NCBI GenBank assembly: GCA_950295325.1
Contig: OX485806.1
Location: forward strand, 56,539,169-56,603,168
Length of the DNA stretch: 64,000 nucleotides
Reading direction: 5' to 3'
Origin: Polytrichum commune
Taxonomy: Eukaryota > Streptophyta > Polytrichopsida > Polytrichales > Polytrichaceae
The translations under genes and the position numbers were made by a program. Below are positions 1 through 12,828 of the stretch, in pieces; the stretch's first letter is position 1, and each line of letters starts with the position of its first letter. The notes beneath the pieces are model-generated. The model was given only the letters and a program-made list of their open reading frames with translations. It was not told where the DNA came from and did not search any database.

Positions 1-3000
1 TGTGCTATTGGATGAGAAAAGGTAAATTTTTGTTGAAAAATCTTGGATGGATGCCTTCACAGGTTGGTTGGCTTGAACAATATTGAACGAACGTATCCAA
101 TGTGGATTTAATGTTCTCTACCTATGTGCCGGGAGGGAAAATTTTAGCGCGTTGTTTGAATTGCAATTTTTTTTCCTAGTTTTCTTTGGCAATATAAGTA
201 AAATAGGGTATTTTAAAATGATTCCCCCCCAAAATAATAATTATTGATAGGGTGTACTAAAATACAAGCATTTACCTTCATTTTGAAAAATACCTTGTAT
301 TGTTTTCTACAAGGTAGATAGCCCCTCGATAAATAAGTCTTGTGCGCACGTGTATGCATTAATATAAGAGGGAGTGACCCCCCGAGACCATGAGATCTTG
401 CTAGATATAAGTTCTAACCATCCAATTTTTATCAAAAAAATTGTTGACTTTATTTTTTGGTTTTTCTTAGAAGTCGATTATTCTTGATCAACTGCTCTTA
501 GTCAATTACAATAATTAAGTTTGAGCAATTGACTATTTCAATCTTTTGCTAAATCAAAAAATTAAAATACCAAAAAAAATCCTAAAAGACCATTTGATTT
601 CATAGCTAATAAGGTCTATTGGCCTTGATTTTTTTAATTTGTTTGTTTGCAATAGATTATTGTGTTAGTTATTATTTTATAGTCAATTACCATGGCGACT
701 AGAAAATAATAGTCAACCAAAGGATTGACCTCATCAATTTACCCCTAGATATTATCCTCCTCTGACATGATATATTTTGGTCCAACGCCACGTTGTTGTC
801 ACAAATGTGATGTATTATGAAATCCCTAGTTGGCCATTACAACTTATATTGACATGTTTTACTACGGTGTGGAGCACATGTTGAGGTTTTCACTAACTAA
901 ATTACGGAATTCTTAGTGCGTTTGAGCAATTGTAAACCAAAACACTTAGTAACCATTGAACTATGCCATGATATCATCTGAAATCGGATGGGTTGGCTTA
1001 ATGTCTTGTTCAAACCGTCAAACCATAATTGCATAAGTATAATTTATTACGAGGCAGCATGACTCTTTGAATTCAATAACTTAATGGATAGGCATGGATT
1101 ATCAAATTAGTCGATAAAAAAACATTGGTTTTTTATAGCCCTTATCAATTGTTGTGATAGAAAACCAATTTTGTCAAGTTCTATGCGAGAAAATTAGATC
1201 TGATTGTAGTCTTGGTTGATTTAGATGTTTGGGCTCAATATTGATATGAATGAGCAAAGTTCTTCAAAAAAACAATGCCAATGGCTTTAGAGAATTTCTT
1301 TATTATCCAACATCATTTTGTGGTATGCTAGGATCCGTAGCGGGGCTTATCATCTTGATTGCGACAATTCTCTAGAGGAGATTATGTCTATATGTAACAT
1401 GAGGATCCTATAACCTTAGATGTCAAGTCTGGCTGTACAATCCCTCATGTGTAAGATATTTTGTTGAATGCGATTATGTTTATAGAGGGTACGGATATAC
1501 AAGAATGATAAGAAAACTTTTAGAAAGGTTTTTTTGTTACCTCCCCATTGATGGAACCTTACACCCCAGATTAACAATGGTTATCGAGGATTGCCTTGCT
1601 TTGTGTGGTGAGAAAATATGCGCCTTCCATGTTATTGTGGGCTAATTATGACACAATTTAATCCACACTTAATTTCTTTGTCTCCAAACGAGTAGATTTG
1701 TCCTTGTTATAAGGAATTCTCAAGTTCTCTATATTTGAGTACCTAATACAACAATAGAGGGTGCCATGAAAAAATTCCAATTTAAACAACACTATGATAC
1801 TAATTTTAGACATTTGACTCACAAATTTAAGATTGTGGTATACCGGAGCATTTTTTCCATATACTTGACCATGTCTGTTCCCAGTAGTCAAAATGTGATT
1901 TTTAGTAAGAATGGCAGTGAACACAAAGGCTACCATCACTATTGACCAAGATGCATTTGGACATGATTTCTTTTAGAGACATGTGTTACTATAATGTATT
2001 TACAATCTCTCGTATATGAATATAATTTTTATGTCCACTTATAGCATTATCCTTGTCTTTTATTTTGCTTGTGAGCATAAGAGTATCCCATCTGAATCTT
2101 GTGTTTTTTTTATTTAAATTTAAAATTGTTGGTCCTTTCTTGCCTTTTAAAAATTTCTTGTTGTGGACTTAAGAGGGCTTACATTCTCCAGTCACCATCT
2201 TTTTGTTCATTTTATTATCTTTGGTATAATTGTTGATGGGAAGATCTCTTAATTGAGAAACGTGATATATTTCCTCGACAAATTAGGACCATATGGCTCT
2301 AACCTTAGATATATACCCTAAGGTCGGCACAACAAGAATTTTAATACAGAATTATGAAATTTTATATCACTTTATGATGGTAAAATATGTTCATTATATA
2401 TCAATTTAATATTATTTAAGCATTTTGCATACGCTCATTAAAATAATTTATGATAAATCCAATTGTATCAAAAATTATGTATAAAGACAAACTCTAATAT
2501 GAAATATAATGTTTTAAAAGTTTAAAATTTATTTTTATATTATGGGGATCATAGTCCAAATTTTGGGATTTTTTCCATCTTATGAGTATATATAATTTTT
2601 TTAATAATAAATGTTAAGTATTAGAATAGAATATACAAGCATTGTAGTAATTTTAGTCCAAAACTTGTATTGAAGTTATTTTATAACTCTAAAACATATT
2701 ATTATATAGTCATTAACAATTCTCAAATGGTCTTATCATTCGAGGACCCTTGCAGTTTATCCCAATTGTTGCCACCACAAAAAAAATACTCCCTATTCAT
2801 GTCCAACATCTCTATACAAACTACATATTTCATGTTTTGTCTATGTATGTAATTTACTCCAGCCAAGAAGTTGATGATGTTATGATTGCATATTTTAAAT
2901 TTAATTTTTTTCGTGTTCGTTCTTTGTAATCCCCATGTCTTCTACAGGGTGTAATATCATATCTAATGAGTATCATTATTAATTAAGTATGTTCAAAATT

Positions 3001-3950
3001 AATTAAGCATATGTAATTATTATTTCAGGTGTTTAAAAAATATTTATTTAGTCAAATTTAGGTCAAAATGTCTACTTTAAGTTATATGTTTGTTCTTCAA
3101 AGTTACGGCAGCCCACAGACAAATGATAATAAGAGGAGATAAGAAATTCGATTATGCATTCGGCAAAGGATTAAATGAGGGTTTCACAAAGCTAATTTAA
3201 TTAATAAAAGTTCTTATCATATCCTATTATGTTTGATTAGACTTCATTTTACCCTATTTTTAATTAAATACTCTTAGTATAGCACTTTCATGCTTCATAA
3301 ATCATTATTCCAAAGTGTGGGAATCTTATTTTGCTGATGATCCCTGCTTATTATATTGCCTTGGGCTTATGGACAATGAAGTTTTATGGCAGTCTCTACA
3401 ATATGTACCCATCTTGTTGTGTTTGATTTAAGATGGAGTATCCACATTAAATTCCATAAAACTACATGCTTACCTAGATCATATGTATAAATCTTTTTAT
3501 ACACAACCCTATAAGAAGTCTTGTGTTTGGCTTGCAAATCACACCTGAAGCTCTGGGTGGCAATTCTCCCCTTTAGAACAGTTGTTTCTAAACTATTTCT
3601 AATGCTTCTAATAAAATATGGTTTTTTATTCCACAAAGAGGAGCTTCGTGCTTGGAAAGAGTGCATAAGAGGAATCCATTGATACCATCTAATGCCTAAA
3701 CTAGAAAACATTCCACTTTCAAATGTTATATTCAAAACTATTTAGAAGCAAGTTATTCAAAAGTGGGGTCACCATGCAAAACCCTAGCTGCTTTGTTTGA
3801 GGTCTAAGAAAATTCATAAAATTTCATAGGATTTACAGCCATGAAAATGCTTATAGTGTGAAGGCCACTACAAAAGAAAGCTTCTCAAAAATAGTTTAGC
3901 AACCACGTCCTAAAGACAAGTGCTATAAGTAGTGGTCCAAGATGACCCTA
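1..3950. other. AT-rich non-coding stretch
   Basis: No gene is recognised here. Short open frames exist, the longest about 122 codons on the minus strand at 3,367-3,735, but none has a domain I recognise, splice-linked partners or coding-like composition. The sequence is AT-rich with homopolymer runs. The motif CACTACAAAAG near 3,867 resembles a CACTA transposon end, but no matching inverted end was found. Confidence 0.5.
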
Positions 3951-3954
3951 CACT

Positions 3955-4200
3955 ACCGGGTGATAGTGGAGAGGTACCCAATTCTGAATGAAGTGGTTGG
4001 CGATTCGATTCCCACTGTGAAATCTTCTCTCTACTTGACGGTAAAAACTAGCTAGGTAGGTGGAATCCAAGACCCCACCCACTGCAAGGTAGATTGTAAA
4101 CCCCACCCTGCACCAAGAGGATTCTTGAGGAGAGTAGGGCCAACATGCTCAAATTCACGTCCAATTGGCCGACATTGGTTAATAATTTATTTATCTATTT
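3955..4200 (+). repeat. Possible tRNA-derived SINE-like sequence
   Basis: A box B-like stretch (GCGATTCGATTCC near 4,003) follows a loosely A-box-like GGTGATAGTGG near 3,959 at roughly tRNA-promoter spacing. The segment ends in a T/A-rich tail (about 4,180-4,205). This is the general layout of a plant SINE. No second copy in the window confirms it and no target duplication was seen, so the call is weak. Confidence 0.2.
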
Positions 4201-4232
4201 ATTTGCTACAGATTGTTGTCACCTGGGGGCTT

Positions 4233-4700
4233 GAAGTCACTACACTAAATATGACATTTAGTGACACCAATTCCAATTGTCTTGCTAAATACTCGGGGGG
4301 GGGGGGGGGTAGTCATTGGTTGGAGTAGCAATATACGTGCAAACAAATGATAGGGTATTTAAAAAACATGGGGGCAAAAATTTATAATTGGACTTAAGAG
4401 TAATATAGGGTATCAAAAATGGCACTGGACATCTCTAAAGTACTATAGGGTATGGAATAATAGGTAATTTGGAATTATAAGTAATGCAAGCCATTTTTAT
4501 ATTAACCCAAAGTAGAAATTTACATAATGATAGCATGTGAAAAAAAAATAAAAATTGAAAGTAATACCCCCCTATAAAATAGTGGTTGTTCGCACCTATA
4601 TCCTTAACTTTTTAACACACTGCCCCCCCCCGAGGCTGAATACTAATTGTAAATTGCGGTATAGTGTCACCAACATTAAATGTTAATCCCATATTATTTT
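4233..4700. mobile_element. Probable MITE with imperfect inverted ends
   Basis: The left part (about 4,245-4,312: CATTTAGTGACACC... then a run of G after CTAAATACTC) reappears in inverse complement at about 4,620-4,690 (run of C, GAGGCTGAATACTAATTG..., GGTGTCAC-like, CATTTAATG-like). The arms share the order: poly-G, ACTC/CCTC, TATT/TTAG, CAATT, GTGACAC, CATTTA. The internal part is AT-rich and non-coding. The family is unknown and the exact ends were not fixed. Confidence 0.35.
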
Positions 4701-5770
4701 TCATTCCTTGTAATTTTTTGGGGGATTATAGATTTACAGTGTTGCAATTGTTGTCACTTACCAAGTGATTCTTAATCCATATTTCAATCATCCATGACAA
4801 TATTTCATCACAAGTTGCTAAGAAGAGAAGGTAGGGTTTTGGCTAATCGATGAACTCATCCATCATCTTTTGGCAATATTTGTTCACTTATTCATAAGAA
4901 GTGTCATCCGAAAAGTACCATAGTGACATAAGATGTCATATGACACTAAATATCATACTCAGTGTAGTATTTGTGTGAAGGCCCCACTAGGATACCAATA
5001 TGGACTTCGTGAATAGTATGGTTGTATATGCTACATGCTTGACCAACATGTTGAAGACCACGTCATGTCATTCTCATCCCTATTTTATTCTGAGACATAA
5101 AAAAGCCTGATGAGCGAATCTACTATTCGACATGCTTTAGTACAACGTCATCTAGTTACAAATTACAAGGACTCAAAAAAATTCAAGATAAAGTAAATTC
5201 ATTGATGTTAAACATGACATACAAGATGAGAACGCCATACAAAAACAAAATACCTTACAACTTCACAAGAGATAAGTTTGTATGTACAAACAGAAACACT
5301 TGCTCACGAGTGCGGTGGGCAGGCGACCGGCCAAGGTAATGCTAGAGCCCACATGGAAGGACAGATGGGCTTTTTCTGTCTGCCAAGGAATTCTCAGATG
5401 TGGAAGGGCACTCAGGCATGTGCAATTCCTTACAGTAACCAAAGCAACCCATTTCTTTGTTTGAAGGTTACCGTTGTTTATGACTTAATTGCTGTCCAAG
5501 ATAATCGTTGTCATGCTTCAAACTAACACAAAGAGATTGCCAGAATGCTGCCAGGGTGAATGTTTTGGCAAGGGTGCATGGACAATTCCAAGTTCTACCC
5601 AAAGAACTTTTTATGAGGATTCAGTATGTCGACAATATAGTATTCTGTTAGGAGCCCGCGAAACTTGAGACAGTGACGACATCAGTCTGCAAACTAATGA
5701 TTCTCACCTTGATAGGTGCCGCCTATGAAAGTGCGACTGGTGTAGATAATTCCTAAAATAAACTTCTCAC
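4701..5770. other. Intergenic sequence, no gene recognised
   Basis: No recognisable coding region. Two overlapping short frames at 5,278-5,526 have no familiar motif. This stretch lies just downstream of the minus-strand CCCH gene and may include its 3' untranslated region. Confidence 0.4.
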
Positions 5771-5822
5771 TTCCTATCGAAAAACTCTGAACCTACGGCA
5801 ACCCTTAGGCCACTTCCCATTT

Positions 5823-7639
5823 TTACGACTGCCTTGAGGGCTGCTCACCACCGAGGCATAATTGCTGAAATATCGATAATCTTCTGGATCGATGTTTCTG
5901 TGGCTCCGCTGATCTTGTCGGTGCTTGTGAATAGGACGAAGACATGGAATTCGATCTGTGAATGAATCGGCACCGCTTCCCGTAGCTGCAGAGCCCCGTC
6001 TCCGTGTATGACCTGCACATCTGCAGGGCTTGTTCATTGAGGCCTTGCAAGCGGAGCATAGTGCACACAGACTTCAATAACTGCTCGAGCAAAGATCTCA
6101 CAACATGTTGGACAAAGATGTAGCGACCTTGTTGAGAGTAGTTTTTCTCATAGGTCACAATCCAGACGAAAGGACCTCTCTTCATTAAATGGAACTCTGA
6201 TTTGTACAACATCCAAAGTGCTTCAAGATAATACACATCCAAATGTCTGAAAAAAGGATGCTCCCAGGGTCGTCCACAGCTTCTTTTTACCAAAGAAATT
6301 CTTGACCCGTCGTCGACATCCGAACAAAACCCCAAATCGACTGAATTTTTTTTTTAAAAATAAAATGGATTCCCACTTCTGGCGAACTACTTGACTGAGT
6401 TATAGTACCTCCGTTTTGTATTTTGGATGCCTGGGGACAGGCCTGAGATCTTCATTCCCGTGCGCAAACTACAAAGAAAGAACGTATTGCAGACAGTGAG
6501 AAAAGCCTCAGAATATTACAGGGTCGGACAGTCTGCCCTTACATGCAATACATCAGATCTGCGTCAAATATAGCCCAAGTTGTTTTTAATACTAATCAGC
6601 ATCTGATTTGGGTAATAGCCAAATATTATATGTATATTATTGGGTCACTGATAATTGTAGTCACTGGTTACTTATAAAAGGTTAATTCATTTCTGGCGCT
6701 TTATAATTTCCAGCAACTGGGGCCCAGTATTTCTCGAAGCACGCACGTCTGGATCCACGGATCATTATCGATTTGTTGACAGTTGTTGAAGTTTAAAGTG
6801 CAACTGAGCTGCAGGGAAGCGCCAATCAGCAGGTCTTAGAGAAAATATGAATGAGTGATAAACTTATTCAGCTCAATTGTCAAAAGTACCTGACACTTGG
6901 TTGAGTATCTGCAGTTACCCGTCTCTTCCCAGGATCTGCACAGCTCAGTCTTGTACAGACCAGTTTTCACTAAGGACAGATGCTCAGTCTCGTCAGAAGA
7001 AACAGACGAGCTGGTACGCACTTCTGATTGAAGCGGGATGCTGCTACTCGACATGCCATTCGGCACTAGAGTTTCTTCAGTCGACTGCATCCTTATGGCC
7101 GATGTTCTGTTGGCACGCCTTGAATTGTAATGAGATTGCAACGGTACTGCTGGAGGGACATGGCTGCGTGCCAGAATTTCATCAGGATCAGTATAAGAGA
7201 AACTCACAGGTGTGTAGAGAAGAGCATCATGTGCATTCTGTGACGGCGCGTTCGTACGCAGCGCAGAGATTGAGCACAGAAGAGTTTCAATGTCGCTAGT
7301 CGGACGGTGAAGTTCACGTTTGTTTGCATAAAAGTGCGAAACATTTACGGTCCTCCTTGCATCTTGGAGCACAAGGGGGGTGCTAAGATGAGTAAAGTCT
7401 CGGAGTTCGTCTTCGAAGCTCCTCACGGACAATTGGCTTTGAGTGATTGAGGTGTCTTCTTCTTCTGTGGGCTTTGAGCTCATTCTTTGATTCTGAGAAA
7501 AAGCAATGACCCCTTTCTGGTTTTCAGGAAGTTTGTTGAGGGGGTAAGATATCCCCCAAAGGTTCAATTCTTCCTCTCTATGTAGTCTGCAGCTGCAGTG
7601 TGTATACTCTGCACCGCAGCCGCTAAGTTGATTCGCCAT
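5823..7639 (-). CDS. Tandem CCCH (TTP-type) zinc-finger RNA-binding protein, three exons
   Basis: Exon 1 runs 7,639-6,890 on the minus strand, exon 2 6,468-6,409 and exon 3 6,020-5,823, all with GT-AG borders in phase 0, giving about 335 residues from the first in-frame ATG (7,639). Finger 1 straddles exons 1 and 2 (YKTELCRSWEETGNC...CQFAHG) and finger 2 straddles exons 2 and 3 (YKTEMCRSYTETGLC...CRFIH). Both are C-x8-C-x5-C-x3-H with the YKTE lead-in, separated by exactly 18 residues, the canonical spacing of tristetraprolin and plant C3H14/C3H15-like proteins. Such proteins bind AU-rich mRNA 3' ends and control mRNA stability. The long N-terminus is Ser/Thr-rich without a recognised domain. 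The frame is open about 30 codons further upstream without an ATG, so an extra 5' exon is possible; an ATG at 7,821 is in another frame. A TATA-like sequence lies near 8,036-8,046 (minus). No disabling change was seen; this is the best candidate host gene. Confidence 0.82.
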
Positions 7640-8049
7640 CTGAGGTTCGTGAAACACGCTATAGTTTCGCTCTGAATTAGGAGTAGTACAACCTGAGGCC
7701 AATAGAGGTGAACACAGCGACAATGGGAGTGCAGGAAAGAGTGACGAGAAAGCGCTCCGGACTGGGGAAAATTTAACGACTGATCACATGCAGGGAGTGG
7801 AGATTGATCTTCTATGACCATGATGAAAACCTTGCTTCACTTGTGTTCTATATGGCACTTCATACGTTACCGTGGCCCTTCTCTCGGAACTCAAATCTGG
7901 CAGAAGATGAAAGAGTATTGGTCACAGTTGAAGTAGAAGAGTGCTGTATAAACAACGCAATTAATCTGAAAAACATTTACCACTATTGGTTCTGCGAGCG
8001 ATTCAATTGAGGCTTCGTATAGCACAGCAAAGCATATAATATGCGTACA

Positions 8050-10890
8050 CACTAAGGTAGACCTGCCTTATCTTAATTGAACACCTATACTTGAGTGGTT
8101 TGTGGTTTGGGGTGTGACTTCAAAAATGAATATTATAAAGACATGCATTTAAAAGAGATTGGTTTGCCTACTCAAATCATGATAACTATTTTTTTGCACA
8201 AAGCTTCAATAGTCAACATAATTGGGGGATCTCTATGACCATTTATTGAGCATGAGAATCTTCACTTTGATGAATAATAAGATATTGAGACGAGAGAAAA
8301 TTAATGCATATGAGCATACTTCTCATTCATCTGTCGTGAAAACTTGCAATGTTTGTGGTCAATTTATCTCGAATGACTTGTACCAATCTAATTTGCAGTT
8401 TTTAAAGCAAATTGTGATGTCAAATCGGCTAAAATAATAACATCCGGGGTGCATTGGGGTTTTTTTTTTATGTTGGATGAATGAGAGGATGGCTTTTGTG
8501 CAACAATTCCCTCTCGGGGCGATCACACCCCTTTACATTTCGTAACCATGTGCAATAATGGGGTATGTAATTTGGGGATATTTATGCACCTCTCAATATT
8601 TTTTCCTCCCTATTTGTAGATAAAAAGCTATTTTGAAAAAAAAATTAGCACCCTATATTTATTTGTAATTTTTTAGAGAGGCTAATGTTTGTCATAATTT
8701 TTTTGTATAAATCATACAAATATCAAATAATGAACGGAATACTATAGCATTGCAAAACTAACTATGTGAGCAACAAACACTCCATATCATTCAAATTATC
8801 ATTCATTGGTTTTAGTTAGTAATACTAATCATAAACCATTCAAAGTACCATTCAAAACACAACCAAAAACACTAAGATATTAGTTAAAGGATTACCAATA
8901 AACATGGACATAACAAGCTGACATAGACTAGTTGTAAACATGGATAGAACCAAAAAAAAATACAATCATTTGTGACAAGACATGAAATTTGCACAACTAC
9001 CTACTTCAAAAAAACAAGGTTGCATTCAAATACAAGAAAGCTAAATACAAAATTTTAAAATCTTTAAATTAATTGTGTTCACAAACACATTCAGCTATAG
9101 TCCCATTCAATCCTTGTAACAAACATTTACAACGTGAAGGGTTAAGATACAACTATGCACCCTCCAAAACTATCAGGATATATGTTCAATATCCTCTACA
9201 ATGTCATGATAAGATTACTCCACAATTTTAGGTTTTTCCAGCATTAGAAAGAGTTACGAAGATTGAGAAAACAAATAAGTTCAAAGAATATTGGCCACTT
9301 AATTTGACTTCTATTTACAAACATGGCACCTTAATCTCCTATTTTTTAAAGTGAAACTAGCTACAACCATCACCATTTACTTCATGATCACTTGCTAAGA
9401 TTGTAAATCATTTGTGAACCTTACAATTCCTTACTGTATTTGAAAGGTTGAAACCCCGTTGAACTCCCAAGATTCAAAGACATGCACAAGAATCACGACT
9501 CACTACCTAGTCGAGCTTGCAAAGTGTGCATGACAACAATTAACATAGAAGAGTTGCATGCCAAGATTTTTTGAATATTCAAATAAAGTTGTTGACTCAG
9601 TATCCGTAACTCATCAAGGCCAATTCCTTATCATAATTTGGCAGACGTATCAACCAAATTTGACAACAATGCACATTAGTTCACCGTATGCATCCTTCCC
9701 AACCAAGTTGCAGCTCCTTCCTATAATTCTAGTAACAAGCTAGAAGTGTTGTAAGTCATGTAACAAACCATTGTAATAACCTTGTGTAAGCTATATTCCA
9801 AGCAATAGCACATAATCTCTAATCAAGCTGCCTTGAATATTTGTATTTTTTACAAATTGTTTGCTACAAGTCCAAGTGAATACCAAATAAAAAGCAAAAA
9901 CCAAGGGTGTGAAATTGCACCTCACGTGATAGAAATATTCCTTGTCCACACGATATCCATAGCATACCTCGCAAAGAAGAACTAGAGCATAAAAATCCAC
10001 CACAAGGTGTGAAAGAAGACCAATTTGCAAATTTAATGTCACAATCACTTTATATTGAGGGTCAACAATGAGGTGCACACACTGAGGTCAAATACAAAAA
10101 ATCTTTGACATCTATGAAAACGCCGAGGTCTTCGCGACTTTGCATTGGTGATCTTCGCAATAGAAAAGATGTGCACCTTTGGTGCCCATGAAAGACCTCG
10201 TGTGAATGCTTACAAGTTTCACACAAGTAATGGAGCTAAAAACATGCTAAAAAAATGTGTCTTACCTACCAAAGCAACGCAAGACCTCCTACCCAAACTC
10301 CATGTTTTATCACCTTTGCGCCATTGTGTTTGCCTAAACCCTGAGCAAACCTTACCTTGAAATCATGCTACCAAAACTTGAGCGAGGTCCAACATGTTCA
10401 GTGTTATTACAAAACCCAACGATCATTGAAGAACTCCAACACGTTATTTCCCCCAAAAAAACCCATGACATTTTCCTACATACTAATGTGCTTGATTCAA
10501 ATCTAAACAAAAACTACACACTTCTTCATCCAAGTAGTCAAACCCAAAATTATTCTTTTGATCTTACTACACATTTTTAGGGGGATCCTATGTCTATGAC
10601 CCTAGGAATTACAACTGATTACTACAATGGAGGAATTATCCACCGTCCTATTTTACATATAATCATGTAGGGGACATATTTCCAATGCTATAGTAGATCT
10701 AACAAAATTATACATTTTACCCTAAATGAATGAAATTGACCCTATTTTTTTATTTCATGTGGTTTTCTAAAATTCCGATAGTCTATCCCCAAAAATTTGC
10801 TCTCTCCAAATATTCATATGAACTCCAAGTTTATTAGGAAAGTGCCTACAAACTTGATTTAGGTTTGCTAACCATCTTGTACTAATCACA
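8050..10890. other. AT-rich intergenic sequence, nothing recognised
   Basis: Only short frames without known motifs occur (for example 9,791-10,078 minus and 10,145-10,580 plus). No terminal repeats, LTRs or splice-linked exons were seen. Confidence 0.4.
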
Positions 10891-10893
10891 TGT

Positions 10894-10938
10894 AACACTA
10901 TATTCGGTAATTGGAGATTTTTTGTTGATTTTGAGACT
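10894..10938 (+). repeat. Terminal-repeat copy related to the giant element ends
   Basis: The sequence AACACTATATTCG followed by a diverged GTAATTGGAGATTTTTT and a TTTTGAGAC matches the left end of the giant element at 21,646 over about 45 bp. The first 13 bases are identical and the rest has a few mismatches. About 270 bp downstream lies the same type of minus-strand exon found near 22.3 kb, so this marks a second, truncated copy of that element end. Confidence 0.55.
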
Positions 10939-11204
10939 ATTTAAGGACGTGGCTTTCACAATTGTAGGAAGGAAAACAGTATAAAGATGCTATGTTCCCA
11001 ATTTTGGATACATATATGAGACTCAAATCCATGGAACTACACAAACGTAAATAAGAAAATGGGATTTATGAAAACATTTGCATATACAAAACCGATATCA
11101 TATTTACTGAGTAGGGTTGAAGTACAACATACATGTGGAATATCCAATATTAGGCCAAAGTCCTAGAAATATAATCCCACAACTAATTGTATGTTAATAA
11201 TAGC

Positions 11205-11561
11205 CTATACGTTTGGACCGTGAATACGACTCACTACTTTTATTTTTGCAATAGCCTTTGTGGCCGTTTCTTTTGCTTTTGCTTTAATGGCATCCATGGC
11301 TCTAAAGATCTTGGACCCGCGGCTGTAACCTTGTTTATTGACTGGTCCCGAATATGTGCCATTTGCCCATATTTGCTGACTCGCTACCGATTTGTGGGTT
11401 GTGGTATTGTGAGTGGAATACGAATGCGTTTGGGAAACCGAATGTCTTGCACTCTTCCGTAGGGCCAAACAACGATCAGACTCGCAAGAAGCAGTCTTCA
11501 GTGTTCGCCTATCCAATGACGAAGTCGAGGATGACCGGCCCACATTCGTGTATATTGGGGT
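11205..11561 (-). CDS. Terminal exon of unknown protein with GYSRG/IFR motif (element-borne)
   Basis: A minus-strand exon opens after an acceptor (TGTTCAG) at 11,562 and is read in phase 0 to a stop at 11,205 without interruption (118 residues). It has a Ser/Thr/His-rich first part, then a GYSRGSKIFRAMDAIKAKAKE segment and an Ala/Lys-rich tail. The exon at 22,267-22,548 encodes the same plan (KNARQSSSS... then GYSRGAEIFRNVEAMRAKE and a Lys-rich tail), so the two are homologous. The family is not recognised and no function is claimed. No convincing upstream exon was found; the copy is probably a truncated remnant of the giant-element type found at 21.6 kb. Confidence 0.45.
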   Translation of the reverse strand, partial: TPIYTNVGRSSSTSSLDRRTLKTASCESDRCLALRKSARHSVSQTHSYSTHNTTTHKSVASQQIWANGTYSGPVNKQGYSRGSKIFRAMDAIKAKAKETATKAIAKIKVVSRIHGPNV

Positions 11562-11579
11562 CTGAACAATGACAATAAA

Positions 11580-12828
11580 TATATATAATGAAGGGTTAGT
11601 ATAAGTGGTTACAAGTTACGGATGGAAGTCCGAAAAACCCAAAAAATTGAAATGCACTAATACACGGAAATCATCAAGGAAAAACTTGAGAATGCCAATA
11701 GTTGGGCACCTTGGCCTTCGGGGCGTTGGTGACATTGTATCATATCTTGGGAGAAGTAGCCAAGTGAGCTAGTCTGAAAAAGTAAGCATTTACGACCCAT
11801 GTACCCTAGAAGGAAAAATGTGGATGATTTACATCCTGAGTGGCAACTCCTAAATGATAGCCAAGGATGTGTAAATAATAATCCAGGTGTGGACCTAAAT
11901 ATCCATTTATAAAAGGGGGTTTCACTTTATTAATAAGAGGTCAAATTGGTACATTGTATTAATAATTATGGTGCAAAAATTCCCACATTCTATCACATGC
12001 CTCTGTGGCGATTCCATATGCTCCCTAAACTTTTTTTCATGGTCCACTATCATAATTTAAGCATATTACAATATATAATATGTGTTTTATGATTATGTGT
12101 TATGGCTAGAAATTGTCCAGCCCAATATGCACATATTCGTTTTATGAATACTGATATTATCCACTTATGAACCTTTGCTCAACATATTTTACTTTCTCAT
12201 TTTGGAGAATTAAAATATCATTGAATTTGATTTCTTGAGTACTTTGCGAGTACGTTCTTCAAATTGTACTAGTTTTAGCATTAATGTTTTTTAAAGCTAA
12301 GCATCATCTAGCATAAGTTGCCACCTTAGGGTTTACATTCAATTTGAAGCTTACATAAATTATGACAAAATGACTTGGAGATTTGCATTTATTTTACAGT
12401 TGACATGAGATTGACTCCACATCAAAATTTTGTTAAAATAGTAATCATTGTCATCTTTTGAAGTTTTGAGTACATGAGAGTTATTTGTAGAGCATTGGCA
12501 TCAAATGGGCATCAAACTCCCAATTCCCATTGACTTCGCAAAAACGTAAGCTTGAGGCTTAGCATAAGGTAACCCAAGTTATTCTAATGCTTAAATTCCC
12601 ATACTCATTAAATACGTCCCCCTATTGAAAGCCCAACTTTCTAGTTTGTCTACTTAGATGGGTGGGCCAAGCAAGTTTTGCATAGGCCAATCAAGGATTT
12701 AAGACGACGGGTTCCATGGACCTAGATCTTATTCTAGACCTAGGGATCTCTTAAAGTTCTTGGAATGGCAAGAAGTTCCAAATGTTTCATCCAACTTTGA
12801 AAATAGCCTTTAACACATGAAGAATTGG
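11580..12828. other. Non-coding, nothing recognised
   Basis: No coding region, terminal repeat or tandem array was recognised. It separates the 10.9-kb element remnant from the first gypsy LTR. Confidence 0.4.

Noticed and set aside
3867..3880. CACTACAAAAGAAAG as a CACTA transposon end
   Set aside because: No partner end, subterminal repeats or transposase lie nearby; a short motif alone is not enough.
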